A program made the translations under genes and the position numbers. DNA of 10,021 bases, from contig JAGLFI010000023.1 in assembly GCA_023144585.1 (NCBI GenBank), forward strand, positions 1 through 10,021, read 5' to 3'. Positions 6,253-10,021 of this stretch are shown in pieces. The number at the start of each line of letters is the position of its first letter. Position 1 is the first letter of the stretch. Under the pieces are notes generated by a model that saw only the letters and a program-made list of their open reading frames with translations, ran no database searches and was not told where the DNA came from. This DNA comes from Desulfobacula sp. GTDB taxonomy: Bacteria; Desulfobacterota; Desulfobacteria; Desulfobacterales; Desulfobacteraceae.

Positions 6253-7479
6253 TTAGCCCTCCCTTTCTTCAGATCGGGTTCCCACACGCTTGGCCGGTAT
6301 CAGACCGGCAGGCCTGAAGAGCATCATAATCACCATGGTGGCGCCAAAAACCAGCATACGATAGGATTCAAATTCGCGAAAAACTTCGGGCAGAGCAATT
6401 AAGGCGGCAACACCCAGGATAATCCCTGGAATAGATCCCATCCCGCCCAGAACCACCATACACAAAACCATGGCTGACTCAAGGAAGGTAAAACTTTCAG
6501 GACTGACAAATCTCATCCTTGCAGCAAAAAAAGCACCGGCAAGTCCGGCAAATATTGCACCCATGGCATAGGCCAGAAGTTTATAGATAAAGGTATTTAC
6601 CCCCATAAGTTCGGCTGTGGTCTCATCTTCCCGGATGGATTCCCAGGCACGGCCCACCCGTGAAAAATTGAGCCGATAAACGCATATGGCCGCCACAATG
6701 GCCAGACCCAATGCAAAATAATAAAAAAGCTGAAGTTTTTTCATCCAGAAATGCTCAAAAGTAAATCCGTTTTCAAATATCGGCAAAAAAATGCCAATGG
6801 GTTTGATCCCGAGGATTCCATTAGGACCATTGGTCAGCTCCATCCAGTTATTGAGGATGATACGAATGATCTCACCGAATCCCAGGGTAACAATGGCCAG
6901 ATAATCCCCTCTCATGCGAAGGGTGGGATATCCCACAATACAGCCGGCAATACAGGCAAAAAAGGCTGACATGGGCAGGCAGATCCAGAAACCCAGGCCG
7001 TAAGTGGTATTTAAGATAGCATAAGTATAAGCGCCCACACCGTAAAATGCAATATACCCGAGATCCAGCATACCGGCCAGGCCCACCACCACGTTGAGAC
7101 CCAGGCCAAGGCAGATATAAAGCAGCACACTAATGGCCACATCAGTGCCATATCGGCCTGCAAACTGGGGATAAATCAATGCAACTATCAAACCCGCAGC
7201 AAGCCAGGTCCAGGTGGGAAGGGCAGTGGAAGTGGTCTTGAGATTACCCGCAGCCCTGGATATTGGGTCAGCAAAAAATTTTAAGGACCCACTGACCTTG
7301 ATCACATAGATTATAAGACAGACAAACGAACCTGCCAGTATATAAGTCCAGACTGTAAATGTCGTCTGAAAAGTCATGGTCCCGTCGGGATGAATGCCCA
7401 GCATGGGCCAGAGCAGCCCCAGGAGCCACAACATGCCGATTGTATATTGTTTCCAAACTTTTTTAAACTCTTGTATCAT
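6253..7479 (-). CDS. livM: Branched-chain amino acid ABC importer, permease subunit LivM
   Basis: A 408-residue polytopic inner-membrane permease (BPD_transp_2 family), close to the usual LivM length. After two N-terminal hydrophobic segments (about 12-28 and 41-60) and a hydrophilic linker (61-86), the core contains LGLNVVVGLAGMLDLGYIAF (126-145), TLRMRGDYLAIVTLGFGEII (186-205), TNGPNGI (216-222) and the ATPase-coupling loop GRAWESIREDETTAELMGVN (276-295), ending with RPAGLIPAKR (389-398). I chose ATG 7479 because GGGTGAG lies about 7 nt upstream. The frame is open further, to an ATG at 7503 and a TTG at 7527, but these lack ribosome sites and lie deep inside livH. With this start it overlaps livH by 17 nt, so the two are probably translationally coupled. 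It pairs with LivH to form the channel. Confidence 0.92.
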   Translation of the reverse strand: MIQEFKKVWKQYTIGMLWLLGLLWPMLGIHPDGTMTFQTTFTVWTYILAGSFVCLIIYVIKVSGSLKFFADPISRAAGNLKTTSTALPTWTWLAAGLIVALIYPQFAGRYGTDVAISVLLYICLGLGLNVVVGLAGMLDLGYIAFYGVGAYTYAILNTTYGLGFWICLPMSAFFACIAGCIVGYPTLRMRGDYLAIVTLGFGEIIRIILNNWMELTNGPNGILGIKPIGIFLPIFENGFTFEHFWMKKLQLFYYFALGLAIVAAICVYRLNFSRVGRAWESIREDETTAELMGVNTFIYKLLAYAMGAIFAGLAGAFFAARMRFVSPESFTFLESAMVLCMVVLGGMGSIPGIILGVAALIALPEVFREFESYRMLVFGATMVIMMLFRPAGLIPAKRVGTRSEEREG

Positions 7480-8374
7480 CGATATTCTCACCCATAATTC
7501 CATTTGGTTTAAAATAAAGTACTGCAATCAAAATAATAAAAGCAAACACATCCTTGTACTCACTTGAGATATAGCCGGCACCAAATATTTCAACCATCCC
7601 GATAATCAGACCGCCTATCATGGCACCGGTGATATTTCCGATCCCTCCCAGAACGGCTGCGGCAAAGGCCTTGATACCGGGGACAAATCCTATATCATAC
7701 CGGACAGATCCATAGTAAAGGCCATACATAATACCAGCGGCTGCGGCAAGTCCCGCACCAATGGCAAAGGTCAGGGAAATAATCCTGTTACTGCCGATGG
7801 CAACAAGAGCTGACATGGTTTTGTCCTGGGCCGTTGCCCGCATGGCCATACCGATTTTGGTCCTGAACACCAGAAGGTTGAGCCCTATCAGCAGGCAAGC
7901 AGTCAAGGATACGATCATAATCTGAAGATAGGAAAGAGTGACCATACCGAAATCAAATCTTCCCTGAAACAACTCGCTGGGATAAACCTTGTCATACACC
8001 CCCTGGGTGAGCATCATACCATTGGAAAGAAAAATGGACATGCCTAGGGCAGATAAAAGGGCGGCCAGCCTGGACTCTTTTCTCAATGGTTTATACGCGA
8101 TTTTTTCGACCCCGATGGCAAGATAGGCGCAATAGGCCATGGAAATCATAAATGCGGCGGTCAGGCAGATCACCGGGTGAGAATCCATATATCCGACCCC
8201 GGCAAAATAAGCCAGGGCAATGGCTCCCACATATCCGCCGGCAGCAAAAAATTCGCCATGGGCAAAGTTGATGAGCTGAATAACACCGTATACCATAGTA
8301 TATCCCAGTGCGATCAATGCATACATCCCACCAAGGGTTATACCGTTAATCAACTGCTGAATAAAATATTCCAT
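7463..8374 (-). CDS. livH: Branched-chain amino acid ABC importer, permease subunit LivH
   Basis: A 303-residue hydrophobic permease, the usual LivH length. The N-terminus has the family pattern LGGMYALIALGYTMVYGV (14-31) followed by INFAHGEFF (35-43). The coupling loop is RTKIGMAMRATAQDKTMSAL (171-190), and the late helix segment KAFAAAVLGGIGNITGAMIG (235-254) is strongly conserved in LivH. It forms the transmembrane pore with LivM. The ATG at 8374 has only a weak AAGAAAA upstream, in keeping with lower expression than livK. It is separated from livK by an 89-bp gap holding a hairpin terminator, and its end overlaps the livM start. Confidence 0.93.
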   Translation of the reverse strand: MEYFIQQLINGITLGGMYALIALGYTMVYGVIQLINFAHGEFFAAGGYVGAIALAYFAGVGYMDSHPVICLTAAFMISMAYCAYLAIGVEKIAYKPLRKESRLAALLSALGMSIFLSNGMMLTQGVYDKVYPSELFQGRFDFGMVTLSYLQIMIVSLTACLLIGLNLLVFRTKIGMAMRATAQDKTMSALVAIGSNRIISLTFAIGAGLAAAAGIMYGLYYGSVRYDIGFVPGIKAFAAAVLGGIGNITGAMIGGLIIGMVEIFGAGYISSEYKDVFAFIILIAVLYFKPNGIMGENIDDTRV

Positions 8375-8412
8375 TATATTTAATTTTCTTAACTTTATTT
8401 CCTGGAGTAGGC

Positions 8413-8449
8413 AAAAAGATGCGGCTGCAATTAAATTGCAGGCCGCATC
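8413..8449 (-). terminator. Hairpin plus T-tract between livK and livH (partial terminator)
   Basis: On the minus strand the arm at 8449-8435 (GATGCGGCCTGCAAT) pairs with 8431-8418 (ATTGCAGCCGCATC), leaving one bulged base and a 3-nt loop, and is followed directly by TTTTT (8417-8413). This is a textbook intrinsic terminator just after livK. Since livH, livM and livF continue on the same strand with no good promoter in the gap, I infer partial termination or 3'-end stabilisation that makes binding-protein mRNA exceed permease mRNA. The opposite strand also has T5 nearby. Confidence 0.85.
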
Positions 8450-8463
8450 ACATTTTTACAAAA

Positions 8464-9600
8464 TTACTTGATCAGACCATTGGCCGGTTCCCAATAAGGA
8501 ACAAATTTATCATCAACAACTTTATATGCAATATAAGAAGACCCTGAGTCTCCGTTGGCTCTAAATTTGACATGTTTTGCAACACCCTGGTAATCCAGCT
8601 TCATAAGTTCGGCCTTGATTTTGGCAGGCTCTGTGGAACCGGCTGCCTTGATGGCTTTTAAAAGAGCTGTGGCTGAATCATAGGCATAGGTTGCATAGGC
8701 AGCAATCGCACCGTATTTAGGCACATATCTTTCTTCAAAGGCTTTGTATTCAGGCGTAGAAGGATCGGTCAATCCATAGGTCAGGTAAACGCCTTCTGAT
8801 GCATATTTTGCAACCTCCATGTATTTGGGCTGAAATACGGCATCCTGGGTAACGATCTGGGATTTAAGACCCAGACGTTTGGCCTGGAGTGTCATCATGG
8901 CTGCAGAAGAGTAACCCTGGAGAGACATGTAGAAAATATCGGCGTTTTTCAATTTTGCCATAGTTAAAATAGCAGAGAAGTCTTTATCGCCCTGGTTGAC
9001 ATGCTCATGACCCAGGATTTTAATACCCAGTTTTTCACAGGCTTTTTCAACGCCATCTGCAAGACCTTGGGAATAAGTGGTTTTATCATCCACAATAAAA
9101 ATAGTTTTAGCTCCCAGGGCTTCTTTCATAAATTTAGCAGCTGCAGAGGCCTGGTCATCATCCCTTCCGCACATCCTGAACATATATTCAAGTCCGCGGT
9201 CCGTAACATCCTGATGGGTGGAGGCCGGGGTAATCATGGGAATGCTTTCTTCATCCAACACCTCTGATGACGGAATGGTTGAAGAAGAACAATAAGCACC
9301 CACTACACCGACAACCCCAAGGTTGAGAAGCTTGTTGGCTGCAGCAACGGCTTGTCTCGGATCACAGGCTGTATCCTGAGGAAAAAATTCAATTTTGTCA
9401 TAACCCGGCACTCCACCTGCTTCTTCAAATACTTTAATGGCTGTCCAGACACCATTTTTAATATCTGTTCCATCAGATGCATAGGGACCGGTTAAAGGAC
9501 TCATGGAACCGATTTTCAATGTTTTCGCAGAAACGGTCGCAAACAGAAATGGAACCAGAATAAGGCCCATAGCCATAATTGATAAAATTCTTTTTTTCAT
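8464..9600 (-). CDS. livK: Periplasmic branched-chain amino acid-binding protein LivK
   Basis: A 378-residue type I periplasmic binding protein (Peripla_BP_6). Residues 1-25 form a Sec signal peptide: MKKR, a hydrophobic core at 8-21, and cleavage after VSA25. The mature protein begins KTLKIGSMSPLTGPYA (26-41), the usual family start. Ligand-loop features resembling E. coli LivJ/LivK include YCSSSTIPSS (103-112), TPASTHQDVTDRG and YMFRMCGRDDDQ. Cys79 and Cys104 are 25 residues apart, like the disulfide pair of LivJ, supporting a true LIV-type fold. It delivers substrate to LivH-LivM. AGGAGA precedes the ATG at good spacing. It lies 16 bp downstream of livG and upstream of the terminator. The ligand is probably Leu/Ile/Val, though this family has broadened to other amino acids and aromatic acids. 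Confidence 0.93.
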   Translation of the reverse strand: MKKRILSIMAMGLILVPFLFATVSAKTLKIGSMSPLTGPYASDGTDIKNGVWTAIKVFEEAGGVPGYDKIEFFPQDTACDPRQAVAAANKLLNLGVVGVVGAYCSSSTIPSSEVLDEESIPMITPASTHQDVTDRGLEYMFRMCGRDDDQASAAAKFMKEALGAKTIFIVDDKTTYSQGLADGVEKACEKLGIKILGHEHVNQGDKDFSAILTMAKLKNADIFYMSLQGYSSAAMMTLQAKRLGLKSQIVTQDAVFQPKYMEVAKYASEGVYLTYGLTDPSTPEYKAFEERYVPKYGAIAAYATYAYDSATALLKAIKAAGSTEPAKIKAELMKLDYQGVAKHVKFRANGDSGSSYIAYKVVDDKFVPYWEPANGLIK

Positions 9601-9616
9601 CTTTTTCTCCTAAAAA

Positions 9617-10021
9617 TTATTGGTTAGCCGGCTGACCAAGATATGCCTCAATCACCTTTGGATTATTCTGAATTTCATGAGAATCACCTTCAGCAATCTT
9701 AACACCATGATCAACACAAACAATATGATCACACACACCCATCACAACCTTCATGTCATGCTCCACAAGAAGAACGTCAATGCCTAAGTCTGATATGCGT
9801 GTAATGTTTTTCATTAGCTCTGAGGATTCAGAGGGGTTCATGCCGGCGGCAGGCTCATCCAGCAGCAGCACTTTGGGCTCCGAGGCAATGGCCCGGGCAA
9901 TTTCAAGCCGTCTCTGGAGGCCATAGGGCAGGCTGGAGGCCACATCATCGGCATACTTTTCAACCCCCATGAAGGTCAAAGCTTCCATGGCTTTTTCTTT
10001 TATAAAGACTTCTTCGCGCTT
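9617..10021 (-). CDS. livG: Branched-chain amino acid ABC importer, ATP-binding subunit LivG (5' end outside window)
   Basis: The visible part is the C-terminal 134 residues of an ABC ATPase; the frame is open to the window edge, so the ATG at 9988 is internal. It shows the signature LPYGLQRRLEIARA, Walker B VLLLDEP with AAGMNP, and the H-loop LLVEHDMKVVMGVCD, with a true switch His. It ends NNPKVIEAYLGQPANQ. Tyr-Gly in the signature and the EHDMK..MG motif separate LivG from LivF. Walker A would lie beyond the edge. It is the first liv gene seen on this strand, 16 bp ahead of livK with no promoter between, so livK is probably cotranscribed with it. Confidence 0.93.
   Translation of the reverse strand, partial: KREEVFIKEKAMEALTFMGVEKYADDVASSLPYGLQRRLEIARAIASEPKVLLLDEPAAGMNPSESSELMKNITRISDLGIDVLLVEHDMKVVMGVCDHIVCVDHGVKIAEGDSHEIQNNPKVIEAYLGQPANQ

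Noticed and set aside
7480..7527. Upstream TTG or ATG starts for livM
   Set aside because: They overlap livH by 41-65 nt, lack ribosome sites and add residues not expected in LivM. The ATG at 7479 has GGGTGAG in place.
1..10021. CRISPR array, tRNA or rRNA gene, insertion sequence, toxin-antitoxin or defence island
   Set aside because: No regularly spaced direct repeats, cloverleaf-like sequence, transposase motifs, terminal repeats with target duplications, or defence-type domains were seen on either strand.

Overview
This window looks like a chromosomal segment from an AT-leaning Gram-negative bacterium. The gene complement (a high-affinity amino-acid ABC importer with a periplasmic binding protein, a sarcosine-oxidase-type amine oxidoreductase, and a short Pit phosphate permease paired with a DUF47 protein) and the codon style remind me of sulfate-reducing Desulfobacterales. 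That taxonomic guess is inference only. I see no tRNA, rRNA, CRISPR array, insertion sequence or phage gene.

Left part (1-2545): a truncated minus-strand gene for a sarcosine oxidase beta-subunit-like FAD protein is divergent from a plus-strand MurR/RpiR-type regulator. The regulator is followed 18 bp later by a ProX-type Ala-tRNA(Pro) editing hydrolase. The 248-bp divergent control region holds several inverted repeats and promoter-like boxes, and the natural inference is that the regulator controls the oxidoreductase.

Middle part (2546-5523): an apparently separate promoter drives a DUF47/PhoU-like gene overlapping a Pit-family phosphate permease. The permease is broken by an amber codon at codon 12 and a one-base insertion two thirds of the way along. 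It converges on an intact glycerophosphodiester phosphodiesterase. Upstream of that, on the same strand, lies the remains of a roughly 105-residue antibiotic-biosynthesis-monooxygenase-like (ABM) gene carrying a TGA and two frame changes. This stretch is the only one with visible gene decay, and it holds two damaged genes.

Right part (5524-10021): a minus-strand LIV-I-type branched-chain amino-acid ABC importer operon, transcribed in the order livG (truncated by the window end) - livK - livH - livM - livF. A strong hairpin with a T-tract lies between livK and livH and probably reduces read-through, so that binding protein is made in excess over membrane components. All parts look intact. LivK binds substrate in the periplasm, LivH and LivM form the channel, and LivG and LivF power it.

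I do not see a convincing undescribed multi-gene system here. The observations most worth checking are the doubly broken Pit gene beside an intact DUF47 partner, the unlisted ABM pseudogene, the architecture of the divergent control region, and the livG-first gene order with an intra-operon terminator.
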